Assembly: GCA_942493075.1 (NCBI GenBank)
Contig: OW818681.1
Span: 2,604,001-2,668,000 of the forward strand
Source of the DNA: JBBQYD01 sp942493075
GTDB lineage: Bacteria > Verrucomicrobiota > Verrucomicrobiia > Limisphaerales > UBA8199
DNA: 64,000 bases
Reading direction: 5' to 3'
The notes under the pieces: generated by a model
Seen by the model: the letters and a program-made list of their open reading frames with translations, nothing else
What the model was told of the DNA's origin: nothing
The model's database searches: none
In this document: piece after piece, positions 1 through 10,000 of the stretch
Layout: each line of letters starts with the position of its first letter
Position numbering within the stretch: position 1 is the stretch's first letter
Program-made: the position numbers and the translations under genes

Positions 1-1462
1 CCGCAGAAAGTACATACTCGCTTGCAATGCTATTGGTTTCCCGCCAGCCAGACGGGTTGGAGTCCAATACCGACTGAAACCCGAATTGATCTGCGTGTCG
101 CTGCCATGCCTGGCTGCGACCGCGCTCGAAGAAGAATCGATTGCGCGAGGATTCTCTGGGGAGCACTCCCCAGCGGACTCGCGCCCAAAGCTCCCGGGCT
201 CGATCGTAGCTCGGGTCAAAGAAACACGCCGTTTCCAGCACCTGGACTACGTCCAGCCACTGCTTTCGGCCCTCCAACGAATTTAGAGAAGGATTTAACT
301 GCCCTTTTATAAGGCCCATGGCGTATTCCACCAGGGAGTTGGAGACTCGGCGGCGAATCCCCTCTTCAGGGTTTCCCGTAGTTTGGGCCCGTTCCGTGAG
401 CGGTGGAAGACTCTCCACCAAACGGGCGGCCATCGCTGCTTCCGAAACGAAATTGGTCAGATGCACAGTAGCAACCCGGGTGGGGTTCTTGCCGTCCCAG
501 ACATGGAGTTGCGCCGTGAGCACTCTCTCCCTTTCGAACGCCCCGGAATGCAGCTTTGGAGGCCAAAACGTTGCGTTGGAGTAGGTCCCCCAAACATACC
601 ATTGTGCCATGTTATCGGAACCGTCTGAACCGCTCTCCACCAAACCGCTGAGCACCAGGTCGGCTTCTTCCATCGATTCGCCAGCACGCTGAAACTGTAG
701 GAGATGAAAAGGCCTCATCTCGTTCGCAGAGGCCGCCAGCAAGCTCTGACGGAACTCCGGTTCGAGACGCGGGACAGCGGTTTGCACTGGTGTCGAGGAG
801 AGGAACAAAAACGCGACAGCGGGTTTGTGAAGGTTGGTGATATGTGCCTGCCCGGCCTGTTTCAACAAGGCGGCCAGGTTGGAAGCGAGCCGGGTCATTT
901 CGGTAGAAGTCGCCTTGAACGGTCGGTTCGTCTGATCCGGCAATACGAACTTTGCTTCCGCTAGAATATCGGCGCAACTCAGGTTTACCACTTCGAGAGC
1001 GACTGTGCGGCCCGCCGCAGAATTCGTTGAAACCCTCCCGAAGATAGCCCAGTCGGCCTTAGCCCAACGCCCGGCTTTGAGGGCTTCCGAACGATCAATG
1101 AGCCCGAAGGCACCCAACTTTAATTCCTGTTCTGCCTTGTCCAGCGCCGCTCGTTCTATCCAATCCCAGTCAACCTCAGATGACAAGTCAGCCTGCAACG
1201 TGGCGGTGAGGTCGTTGCACGCAAAGGCGCTTCGCTGGGAATTGTCATCGCACGAGAAATTCATCAGCGCCACTCGGGTTCTCGGGGAAGCGCTGCTGGC
1301 AGCGAACGAGGGAGACCAGAGCAGGTTGAGAATCACCACCAAGCCAAGGAGGGCTCTGACGCCAGGTGTAGCAAGGTGGGTCCTCCATTGCCGGTCCACG
1401 GCGAGCACTTCTCCGTCTTTCACAATCTGAGGTTCAGCACGTTCACTTAGGGCAGCCAACAT
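1..1462 (-). CDS. CsgG-like membrane-anchored protein (3' end cut off)
   Basis: The minus-strand frame from the ATG at 1462 stays open for 487 codons to the window edge, so the C-terminus lies outside. Residues about 36-55 form one hydrophobic segment (signal anchor or signal peptide). After it comes a TRVALMNFSCDD strand and then a segment ending in GRWAKADWAIFGRV, spaced as in CsgG/FlgO-like proteins, where a V-A-L-x-F strand, an R-x-x-L-x-x-E type helix and a lipid-facing G-x-V strand follow each other. The remaining part (about 300 residues) is not recognised and may hold helical repeats. The role is probably at the cell envelope, but this is family inference only. Plus-strand frames over this interval are antisense shadows. 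No strong ribosome binding site precedes the start. Confidence 0.7.
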   Translation of the reverse strand, partial: MLAALSERAEPQIVKDGEVLAVDRQWRTHLATPGVRALLGLVVILNLLWSPSFAASSASPRTRVALMNFSCDDNSQRSAFACNDLTATLQADLSSEVDWDWIERAALDKAEQELKLGAFGLIDRSEALKAGRWAKADWAIFGRVSTNSAAGRTVALEVVNLSCADILAEAKFVLPDQTNRPFKATSTEMTRLASNLAALLKQAGQAHITNLHKPAVAFLFLSSTPVQTAVPRLEPEFRQSLLAASANEMRPFHLLQFQRAGESMEEADLVLSGLVESGSDGSDNMAQWYVWGTYSNATFWPPKLHSGAFERERVLTAQLHVWDGKNPTRVATVHLTNFVSEAAMAARLVESLPPLTERAQTTGNPEEGIRRRVSNSLVEYAMGLIKGQLNPSLNSLEGRKQWLDVVQVLETACFFDPSYDRARELWARVRWGVLPRESSRNRFFFERGRSQAWQRHADQFGFQSVLDSNPSGWRETNSIASEYVLSA

Positions 1463-1815
1463 AACTCGTTCATTCTATAGTTATGACAATCATCGGCCAG
1501 AAATCCTTTGTACGATTTTCATAGACTCTGTTTGAAGCCGGTCAGCAAGTTACGGATTACCGCCGGAATCGGTGCCCCGCGTGGTTGTGAATGCGATGGA
1601 GATATACGTTTGGCTCAACGTCGACGTCGGCCCAGGGCGCGTTCGAAGTGTTCGGGCCGGGTCTCGGCAACTTTGAACTGCCGGAAAGGATACCGCTCTG
1701 ACTATCCGCTTCAGGCCGTCGACTTCCGACCGAAGCTTGTAGCAAAATCGGTTTCGGCCAACGAGCAAGATCGATGGCCGACTGACTCTACTGAATGGTC
1801 CCTCCGGGTCTTGGA
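1463..1815. other. Intergenic stretch without recognised gene
   Basis: I see no convincing coding frame, repeat or RNA in this 353-bp gap between the CsgG-like gene and the PEP-CTERM remnant. The frames that are open show no family signature. It should hold the promoter of the leftward CsgG-like gene, but I cannot pick a motif. Confidence 0.5.
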
Positions 1816-2319
1816 TTACTTCCGGCGCGAACAACGGCGGCGGCCAGCGAAAACCGCTCCCGCAACCGCCAAGCCACCCAGTGCTAGAGCGGAAGGCTCA
1901 GGCACTGCGGTCCCGAAGGCGCGGATCATCACGTAACCTGGACCGGGATTCCAATTGCCACCAGCCAGATTCTGATCGATCGGCCTGGCCCCAGAAAGGT
2001 CGTCCAGATCGAACATGTCCGGAGCGCTACGATCCCAGAAAGTGCCGGTCGCATCCCCGCTGGTATCCAGCGCCCACGGGTATTTGTCGTTCGGTGGCAG
2101 GGCAATCACGTCCCGCATGAAAATGGAGACCAGGAAATTATCTCCGACCTCGAGCTGAACCGGCGTAGTGGGGGAAAGAGACTGCACGGTATTGCCGATG
2201 GGCATGCCCGCCAAAGGTGTGAAGGGCTGCGTATAGATGCGAGTGTATCCCAAGGGTGCTGTCTGAGCGGAAGTTTGCTTGTAGATGACGATATCCGCCG
2301 GGTGGACGAGATTTGGCGA
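1816..2319 (-). pseudogene. PEP-CTERM exported protein, 5'-truncated and frameshifted
   Basis: The frame ends in a textbook PEP-CTERM sorting signal: AVPEPSALALGG, then a hydrophobic run and a basic tail GRRRCSRRK. This tail normally directs a secreted protein to an exosortase. Upstream, the frame reads NLVHPADIVIYKQTSAQ with no ATG or signal peptide and hits a stop at 2320-2322. The adjoining sequence reads on in another minus frame (AFYLFDRQ), which suggests a one-base frameshift near 2320. The N-terminus seems lost at the repeat that begins near 2.55 kb. A short alternative start (TTG at 2253) exists, but the product would lack an export signal, so I call it a pseudogene. Confidence 0.6.
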
Positions 2320-2564
2320 TCAAACAGATAGAAGGCGCCGCCATGTCGGCGATAGATTCGGTATCGCTGTCTCCTGGGCAACAACTTCAGCAGACTTGCG
2401 GCTCCTAAGGCGGTTCTGCACAGCTTCACGTTTGAACGGCGAGTAAGCGCCCGATTGTGCTAAGTTCTGACGGGGTAGTGAAACTGGTGTCCGTTTTGGT
2501 GTCCGTTTGGACCCGCTCGTTTTTCCAAGTCCTTGATGCACACGCATTTAGGTCTGGAGGCGAG

Positions 2565-2690
2565 GGTCGGAATCGCTCGATTTCGGTCTGTTTTCAGGGG
2601 AATTCCCTCACATTTTCAACGGAATCCGGCTTAACCCCGGTAAACCAGCCTTAACCCGTCTTAACCATTTTGGTGCACGTTTTGGTGCAC
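2565..2690. repeat. Left 126-bp direct repeat of the metal island
   Basis: This 126-bp block aligns without gaps to 48167-48292 at about 80% identity by hand count. Both start GGTCGGAATCGCTCGATTTC and end in the same tandem TTGGTGCAC motif. A second short match (TGGAGGCGAGGGTCGGA) lies just left of both copies. The two copies bracket 45.6 kb of metal-resistance genes, and the right copy sits next to a decayed tyrosine recombinase, so this may be the left boundary of an integrated element. Confidence 0.65.
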
Positions 2691-2764
2691 AAGGATCAGG
2701 GGCCAGAAAGGTCGGGCATAGCCTTGGTGTTCACGGTGCTGTTTCTGGAATTGCAAGCTTCAGG

Positions 2765-2991
2765 GAGTCTTTCGCGATTGTTTTCGGCAGCGTTCTGGCC
2801 CTTATGGGACCAGTGTCGGACTTTGGGTCACTCTTAACATCGTCAGCTTTCTTGGCGCAATCATTGGCGTCGGGCTCGTCGCCAAGAACGGCATACTCAT
2901 GCTCGACCTGGTGGATCACCACCTGGCAGAAGGAGCGACTATGGAAGAGGCGCTCGTGAGGTCCGGGCGTCGGCGCGAAAACAGGGACACG
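2765..2991 (+). pseudogene. RND efflux pump fragment
   Basis: A short frame reads VTLNIVSFLGAIIGVGLVAK followed directly by NGILMLDLVDHHLAEG, which is the TM11-12 signature of RND permeases such as CzcA/AcrB. About 50 bp upstream the matching transmembrane segment (ESFAIVFGSVLALMG) lies in a different frame, so at least one frameshift is present. Only about 70 residues remain of a protein of about 1,000. Homology ends abruptly near 2991, just before the stop of the EamA gene on the opposite strand. It is a relic of another metal pump. Confidence 0.7.
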
Positions 2992-3017
2992 GCTAACCGA
3001 TTCGGTTGGGGTGGTCA

Positions 3018-4082
3018 TCAGTGCCCATGGCGATGATGTGTATCGGGGTAATGCGGATGGTTGTGCCCAAGCGGTGCGTGCGGATGGCGGTGGGTATGCG
3101 GTTCTCCCGGCGGATCGTCAGCAGTATGTGCATGCTGATGGTGCTCGTCGTGCGTGTGCATGTGGTCGTGGTCGAGCCTTTCATGCTCATGCATGTGGCT
3201 ATGGCGCTCGGTCAAATGCAACCAGAGTCCTAAAGCCATCAGGACCGCGGCTACCACGACCGCCGCCCCAACCCGCTCATTCAGGAGGAGCACCGCAGCC
3301 ACAGCACCAATGAATGGAGCAATAGAAAAGTATGCTCCGGTCCGCGCAGTCCCCAGATAGCGCAGTCCCAAAACAAAAAGTGTGAGGCTCAGCCCATACC
3401 CGAAGAACCCAATTGCGCCAACCGCAAGCATGTCGGCCAAATCCGGGAATCTTGCGCCCAACGACAACCCCAAAACAGTATTAACACTGCCCGCGACCAA
3501 ACCTTTGAGCATTGAGATTTGGACGGGGTCGCTCGCCGAGACTTTCCGGGTAAGGTTGTTGTCGATAGCCCAGGCAAGGCACGCGCCGACGATCGCCAGT
3601 GAGCCCCACGGTACCCCAATGTCCGACCACCCTGTCCAGGACAAGAGCACACCTCCTGCGGCAATCAGCGCCATTCCACAGGCAATCCGCAGGTCGAAGT
3701 TCTCCTTGAACATGAACCAGGCAAGCAGCGCGGTTAGCACACCCTCAAGATTCAGGAGCAGTGAAGCGCTCGCAGCTGGAGTATGGGCTAAACCCCACAT
3801 GAGCAGCAACGGGCCAAGGCCGCCCCCGGTCACGATTGCACCTGTCAGCCATGGGAAATCGGTCCTTTTGAGCGATGCTTCACGCGCCGGCCCTCCCCGG
3901 AACGAGCGATACAGTGCATACGCCCCCAAGCCGATGCCCGACCCAAGATAAAGCAGTCCCGCGAGCAAAACCGGTTCAACCCGTGGAGTCAGGCCCTTTG
4001 CCAGGGGCGTGCTCAGTCCAAAAAGCACGGCGGCAAGCAAGGCAAATGCAATTCCTTTGCGCTGGCTGAAATATTCATTCAT
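3018..4082 (-). CDS. EamA/DMT-family transporter with His-rich tail
   Basis: The 354-residue protein has about ten hydrophobic segments in two repeats typical of the drug/metabolite transporter (EamA) family (LFGLSTPLAKGL near residue 20, GALVDNNLTR-like polar positions in the second half). The last 62 residues are a cytosolic-type tail with 23 histidines, alternating as HxH, which should bind Zn, Ni, Co or Cu. The substrate is therefore likely a metal ion or a metal-stressed metabolite; this is inferred from the tail and from the CzcBAC-like operon diverging to its right. The ATG start gives MNEYFSQRKG followed directly by TM1. Confidence 0.85.
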   Translation of the reverse strand: MNEYFSQRKGIAFALLAAVLFGLSTPLAKGLTPRVEPVLLAGLLYLGSGIGLGAYALYRSFRGGPAREASLKRTDFPWLTGAIVTGGGLGPLLLMWGLAHTPAASASLLLNLEGVLTALLAWFMFKENFDLRIACGMALIAAGGVLLSWTGWSDIGVPWGSLAIVGACLAWAIDNNLTRKVSASDPVQISMLKGLVAGSVNTVLGLSLGARFPDLADMLAVGAIGFFGYGLSLTLFVLGLRYLGTARTGAYFSIAPFIGAVAAVLLLNERVGAAVVVAAVLMALGLWLHLTERHSHMHEHERLDHDHMHTHDEHHQHAHTADDPPGEPHTHRHPHAPLGHNHPHYPDTHHRHGH

Positions 4083-4327
4083 CTTCCGCGTCGACTTCCT
4101 TCAGGTCGCCAATGTTGACAGGATAGCCCAGCTACCGATTCGAGCAGCCCGAAATGTTACCGCACTACCCTAACAAAACGAACCGCTGTCCCTCCGCCCC
4201 AGCACGTCGCTTCCTCAATCCTCAAAGCAACCGCGTATTTGCAATCTGGATGGGCCCAATCAGCAATTGAATTGCTTTACGCAACGTCGGAGACTAGATT
4301 AACAGCTGCAAGATCCGATTAGTCGTG

Positions 4328-4780
4328 ATGTGCAAACTGGCAAGAACGCGTTCTATGGCCCGCAGCCGCCTCATGGTTGGCGGGGCTCTTCGCTCGTGCC
4401 TGGCGCTTTATCTCATATTCCACATCGTCTGCACACCAATCCACCTCTTTCTCGAGCCGCACTCGGAATTTTCGTCCGCCCAATCGAGTAGCGCATCCAC
4501 GCAGGTTGCATCAGCAATCAGCTGCGACCCTCACGAGTCCGATTCAGATCATGAGCAGCATTCCGCCTCACAACACGATCTTAAAGCCCTGAGGACCCAG
4601 CGAGCTCCGGTGGCTGAGATGGCCGTCGTCGTGATTACCGAAATCCTGATCACCCAAACAGACCACTCGGACCAGCAAGTCTTCCTGTTCTCAGGTTTAT
4701 CCCCTCCAGAGCTTCCCCGACCGTGGCAATTCGTCTTTCGCGCAGCACTCCCCGTTCGCGCTCCTTCGTTCGCTTCCTGA
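4328..4780 (+). CDS. Small membrane protein preceding an RND metal operon
   Basis: This 150-residue protein has one N-terminal hydrophobic helix (SCLALYLIFHIVCTPIHLFL), then a polar region with a Cys and an acidic/His cluster (CDPHESDSDHEQHSA). It ends with a Trp/Phe-rich segment (PPELPRPWQFVFRAALPVRA). I do not know a named family. Its place 147 bp before the lipoprotein-CzcBAC genes and its His/Asp patch suggest a periplasmic metal-related role, which is inference. The ATG at 4328 is preferred over the GTG directly before it. Confidence 0.6.
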   Translation: MCKLARTRSMARSRLMVGGALRSCLALYLIFHIVCTPIHLFLEPHSEFSSAQSSSASTQVASAISCDPHESDSDHEQHSASQHDLKALRTQRAPVAEMAVVVITEILITQTDHSDQQVFLFSGLSPPELPRPWQFVFRAALPVRAPSFAS

Positions 4781-4926
4781 CCATCCTCGTGGATGGCTTC
4801 GTCGGTGACGTCCTTTCACGTTGCCTTGTATTCCCTTTTTGATTCCGTCGCCCGTAACCGTTCCGGGTGGCGCCTGCGATGCGGGTGAAGTCGAGCGGAT
4901 AACCGTAAGAAGTTGATTTTAATGAT

Positions 4927-5454
4927 ATGAAAAATAATGCAGTTTCCCGTATTTCTGTTTGTTTCCTGGGCGCTGTTGCAGCCCTGAGTTTGTTGAGCGG
5001 ATGTGGTGAGCGCGACAGTGCAGGCAGCCACGGTCATTCCCACGACGGAGGTGACGCACACGAGCATGGCACTGAAGCGGCAACGCCACACGGTGGCACG
5101 CCAGTGATGATTGCGGAGGAGAAATTTCACTTGGAGCTTGTAGCCGAGCTGTCCTCCGGGAAAATGCAGGCCTATGTTCTGGACGGGCATTTGGAGGGTT
5201 ACGTCCAGGTTCCGGAAACGAACTTCGTGGTTGAGGCTAGAATCGATGACACCACGAGAACATTAGAGTTTCAGCGCGTGCCGGAAACCCAATCTGGCAC
5301 TGTCGCTGCAAAGTCGTCTTTGTTTGAGGCAAAGGCTGAATGGCTGAACACCGTAAAGGCGTTCCAGGGCAGTATTCCCACCATCACGCTAAACGGGAAC
5401 ACCTTCACGAACATCTCCTTTCCCTTCCCCAAAGGCGCCAGGCACGCTCACTAA
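4927..5454 (+). CDS. His-rich lipoprotein of the CzcBAC-like operon
   Basis: The 175-residue product has a lipoprotein signal peptide (ALSLLSGC, lipidated Cys about residue 26) followed by a metal-binding patch (HGHSHDGGDAHEHG) and a second TPHGG site. The rest is a compact beta-rich domain without a family name I recognise. It ends with KGARHAH. It is 9 bp upstream of the adaptor gene and is very likely in the same operon. A periplasmic metal-binding or chaperone role for the adjacent pump is inferred from composition and position. Confidence 0.8.
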   Translation: MKNNAVSRISVCFLGAVAALSLLSGCGERDSAGSHGHSHDGGDAHEHGTEAATPHGGTPVMIAEEKFHLELVAELSSGKMQAYVLDGHLEGYVQVPETNFVVEARIDDTTRTLEFQRVPETQSGTVAAKSSLFEAKAEWLNTVKAFQGSIPTITLNGNTFTNISFPFPKGARHAH

Positions 5455-5463
5455 GGACGCATC

Positions 5464-7044
5464 ATGAACAATTACCATTTCCGGTTTGGTTTACTTGGCT
5501 TGTTGTTGCTGGTGGCAGGCTGTCGCCCGGCTGACAATAACGCAGGCCACGATCCCGCCGACGAACCCAAAACCGCGCAGATCACTGTGTGGATGAGCGG
5601 CTACGAAGTGTTCGCCGAGCATCGAGCACCCGTGGTGAACAAGGCAACTACCTTCATTACCCACGTCACAGACCTGCGCTCGCTGGAGCCACGCGCCAAC
5701 GGGATGGTGAAGTTTATCCTGCGCCAGGGGGAGACAGTGTTTGAGCATCCCCAGAACGCCCCTGCTCGCGCGGGCATATATCTCCCGGGAATCATTTTTC
5801 CCAAGGCCGGTGATTGGGAAATGACGTTGGCAGTCCCCGCAGGCGGCACGAACGCAATCCTGGAAATGGGCAAGATTACCGTGTATGCAGATCAGGCTGC
5901 CGCAGCTCGTGCCGAGACGCCTGAGGCCCCGGAGGGGATCAGCTTCCTCAAAGAGCAGCAATGGAAAATACTGGCGGGCACCGACGCAGTCACAAAACGA
6001 AAGCTCGTGGAGCAACTGCGTCTGCCCGCTATCGTAAACGCGCGCCCGGGCTCGCTGGCGCAGGTAACCCCGCCGATCGCCGGCCGATTGGCGTTGCCGT
6101 CCGGTAAGCCAATGCCCGTAGTGGGAGAAAAAGTTGAAGCAGGCCAGGTGCTGGCCTTGATTCAACCCTCGTTTTCCGAAATTGGCGCTCGCTTCGTGGA
6201 AGCCGAAGGTGAAGTCGTGAGGTCTAAACTCGCGGTGGAGCAAGCTGAACTTGCCTTTCAAAGAGTGGAGAAGTTGGCCAAGGTTGAAGCAAAGTCAGGA
6301 CGTGAGTTGCAGGAAGCAGAGTTCGCAGTTAAAACCGCGCGCGCAAAGCATGAAGCAGCGCTGGCCTTGCAAGCCACCTATCGACAGGCCAGCAGCACCG
6401 TTGATAAAGCTACTGGCGGCGCAAGCCAACCAGCCATCGAATTACGCTCGCCGATTTCCGGCACGATCGTTAACCAGTCCGGAGCCGCAGTCGGCGAATA
6501 CGTTTTGGGCGATAAGGCATTGTTTACTGTCCTCGACGCTCAGACCGTTTTTGTCGAAGCACGCGTTCCAGAGGCTAGTGTTAAACGTCTGGGCTCGGTG
6601 CTAGCGGCCAGTTACCAGGTGCCGGGAGAGTCAGGCCACTTTCTACCGATAACCGCTGGGGATGCGGGGCGATTGGTTTTCGTCGGTATGCAAGTGGATG
6701 CGGGCACTCGCACCATGCCGTTGATCTACGAGGTGAAAAATTCAAACAACCTGCTGAGGGTTGGACAATCGGTGAATCTGTTTGTGGAGACCTCACGCAC
6801 GGAAGAGACATTGGCAATTCCAACCGCCGCGGTCGTTGAAGAAGACGGCCGTCCTATCGCCTTCGTTCAACTGGCTGGTGAGACGTTCCAAAAGCGCGAC
6901 CTCTCGCTTGGTATTCGGGACGGAAACTGGGTGCAGGTGCTCTCAGGCATCGATGAAGGTGAGCGCGTCGTCACAAAGGGTGCCTATGCCGTCCGCCTTG
7001 CCTCCGTGTCCTCAGCCATTCCCGCCCACGGCCACGTTCACTAG
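5464..7044 (+). CDS. CzcB-like RND periplasmic adaptor lipoprotein
   Basis: This is a 526-residue membrane-fusion protein of a tripartite heavy-metal pump. It begins with a lipobox (LLLLVAGC, Cys20). Residues about 30-150 form an extra beta domain before the usual HlyD core. The core has a lipoyl half (IAGRLALPSGKPMPVVGEKV), an alpha-helical hairpin (about 235-320) and a beta-barrel/MP region (SPISGTIVNQSGAAVGEYV). It ends in HGHVH, a C-terminal His motif. It precedes the RND permease by 9 bp. The substrate class (divalent metal such as Zn, Co, Ni or Cd, or Cu) cannot be fixed from sequence; I call it CzcB-like only. Confidence 0.9.
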   Translation: MNNYHFRFGLLGLLLLVAGCRPADNNAGHDPADEPKTAQITVWMSGYEVFAEHRAPVVNKATTFITHVTDLRSLEPRANGMVKFILRQGETVFEHPQNAPARAGIYLPGIIFPKAGDWEMTLAVPAGGTNAILEMGKITVYADQAAAARAETPEAPEGISFLKEQQWKILAGTDAVTKRKLVEQLRLPAIVNARPGSLAQVTPPIAGRLALPSGKPMPVVGEKVEAGQVLALIQPSFSEIGARFVEAEGEVVRSKLAVEQAELAFQRVEKLAKVEAKSGRELQEAEFAVKTARAKHEAALALQATYRQASSTVDKATGGASQPAIELRSPISGTIVNQSGAAVGEYVLGDKALFTVLDAQTVFVEARVPEASVKRLGSVLAASYQVPGESGHFLPITAGDAGRLVFVGMQVDAGTRTMPLIYEVKNSNNLLRVGQSVNLFVETSRTEETLAIPTAAVVEEDGRPIAFVQLAGETFQKRDLSLGIRDGNWVQVLSGIDEGERVVTKGAYAVRLASVSSAIPAHGHVH

Positions 7045-7053
7045 GAGCCAGCC

Positions 7054-10000
7054 ATGATTGATGCACTAATTAGCTGGTCCTTGAGGAATCGCGCCGCGGT
7101 TCTGGTCATCGCCGCATTGTTGTTAGTTATCGGCGCCTACACCGCCATCAAAATGCCCGTGGATGTGTTCCCGGATCTCACGGCTCCCACAGTGACGGTC
7201 ATCACCGAAGCTCGCGGCATGGCGCCAAGCGAGGTGGAGAGCCAGGTCACGTTCCCTATTGAAGCTGCCGTAAACGGAGCGTCCGGTGTGCGGCGGGTGC
7301 GCTCTGCCACTGCCGTCGGGCTCTCGATCGTCTGGATCGAGTTCGGCTGGGGAACAGACATCTACGCGGCCCGGCAGATCGTAAGCGAAAAAGTGAATGT
7401 AGCGTCAGGAGAATTACCTCCCGAGGTGGACCGACCGGTGCTCGCGCCAGTGTCCTCCATCATGGGAGAGATCCTGTTCATTTCGCTAACATCAGACAAG
7501 CACACACCTATTGAATTGCGGACCACGGCTGACACGGTGATTCGCCGACGCATTCTTTCCATTCCCGGAGTCTCGCAGGTAACGCCAATCGGGGGCGGCG
7601 TGAAGCAGTTTCAGGCAATGCTCTCCCCTGCAAAAATGCAGGCGCACGGAGTGTCGCTCGAACAGGTGACACGTGCCTTGGAGCAGGGCAACGAGAACGT
7701 ATCGGCGGGGTTTATCAATTCCCGCAGTTCGGAATGGCTTGTTAGCGGGGTTGGACGCATTCGTTCCCTGGAAGACATCGGCAACACCGTCGTAACCGCA
7801 ACCAACGGTGTCCCCACAAAGGTCAGCGATCTGGGCGAGGTAGCAATCGGTGAAGAGCCGAAGAGGGGCGAAGGATCTACGCGGGGTAAACCTGCAGTGA
7901 TCCTGGGCATCCAAAAACAGCCGGGAGCGAATACGTTGAACCTGACAAAGGAGTTGGACAGGGTTCTCGACGATATCAGCTCGAAGTTGCCGGCCGGAAT
8001 GACCATAGACCGCAAGATCTTCCGACAGGCGGATTTTATCGAAATCGCTATCCACAACGTGAAGGCAGCGTTACGTGATGGTGGTTTTCTAGTCGTGTTA
8101 ATCGTGCTGCTGTTCCTAGGGAACGTGCGCGCGACCGTGATCACACTGACCGCCATACCCCTTTCCCTTGTTGTTACCATTCTAGTGATGAAAGCGTTTG
8201 GTGCCACGATCAACACAATGACGCTAGGCGGCATGGCCATCGCCATTGGAGCCTTGGTTGACGACGCGGTAATCGACGTTGAAAACGTTTTCCGGCGCTT
8301 GCGCGAGAATCATCATAAACCCGAGGACAAGCGAAGACCTGTTTTGCGGGTCATCTTTGACGCAAGCGTCGAGATTCGCAGTTCCATTGTTTTCGCCACA
8401 CTCATCATCGCACTCGTCTTCCTTCCGATCTTCTTTCTCAGTGGCGTCGAGGGTCGATTGCTAAAGCCACTTGGCGTCGCTTACATCGTATCACTCGGCG
8501 CATCCCTATTCGTCGCGCTTACGGTGTCGCCAGTGTTGTGCAGCCTACTGCTTCCTAACAGCCGCGCCGTTTTGAAAGGCCACGAACCGAAAGTGGTGGC
8601 ATGGCTCAAGTTGCACTACGCGCGAATTCTCGCACCGGTCTTGGCACACCCGTGGCGGGTCACGGTGCCCGCTGCTATAGCCTTGCTCGTCGCATTGGGT
8701 GCCACCCCGTTTATGGGTCGGTCATTCCTTCCAGAATTTAATGAAGGGACGCTGACACTGAGCGCAGTGACACTGCCGGGCACCTCGTTGGAGCAGGCAA
8801 ATGAGTATGGGAAATTCATCGAGAAAACCCTGCTCTCACATCCCGAGGTAACCGGGGTCGCACGCCGCCAGGGGCGCGCCGAACTGGACGAGCACGCCCA
8901 AGGCGTTGAATCAGCAGAGATCGATGTGTCGCTCAAGATGCTTAAGCGAAGCAAGGAAGAATTCCTGGAGGCACTGCGCCGTGACTTCTCCCTCATCCCC
9001 GGCATGAACGTCATCATTGGCCAGCCGATCTCGCATCGAATCGATCATATGTTGTCCGGCACCCGGGCAAACGTGGCCGTAAAAATCTTTGGAGACAATC
9101 TATATACGCTCCGGCTCCTGGCTAACCGGGCGCGGCAGGAAATGGAATCCGTGGCGGGCGTGGTGGATCTATCCATTGAACAGCAAAGCGATGTCCCCAT
9201 TCTGCGCGCGCACTTCGATCGAAATGCAATCGCACGGCACGGGCTTACCGTGCGCGAGGTGGCACGAACCATGGAGGCAGCCGCCAAAGGGGTAACCGTC
9301 TCGCGAATTCTTGAGGGACAAAACTCATTCGATCTTGTGGTGCGGTTGGTTGAAGGCGATGGCTTGCAGTTGGAGCAAGTCGGAGACCTGCTCGTGGACA
9401 CACCCAGCGGGGCAAAAGTTCCCTTAAAAACTCTTGCAGAGATCCGTAAGGAGACCGGGCCAAACTACATCAGCCGGGAACAGGTCGAGCGTAAGATCGT
9501 CGTCATGTGCAACGTGTCTGGCCGGGACGTAACCTCCGTGGTAAACGAATGCCAAAAGGTCGTGGATCCGCTGGTCGCAGGTATGGCCGGATACCGCGTC
9601 GAGTATGGTGGCCAATTTGAGAGCGCCGAGGAAGCCGGGCGGATCATTGCCTTGCTGGGTATCGCAGTAGTGATCGGCATCGGGTTCCTCCTGCATTTAG
9701 CCTTCGGTTCCGCCCGGGACGCTGCTCTGATTATGCTGAACCTCCCGCTGGCCCTTATCGGCGGTGTGGTCGGTGTGTTTGTCTCGGGCGGCATCCTGAG
9801 CGTCGCATCCCTCATTGGCTTTATCACCGTGTTCGGGATAGCAACACGCAATGGCATCATGTTGGTCTCTCACATCAAACACCTCGAGCAACACGAAGGT
9901 GTCACGGATTTCCGGGAAGCGGTGTTTAGGGGAGCAATGGAGCGCTTGGCCCCCATCTTAATGACCGCATTAGCGGCTGGGTTGGCGTTAATTCCGCTCG

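Noticed and set aside
318..1430. Several plus-strand open frames at the left end
   Set aside because: They are antisense to a continuous minus-strand frame from 1462 to the edge that has a membrane segment and a CsgG-like pattern.
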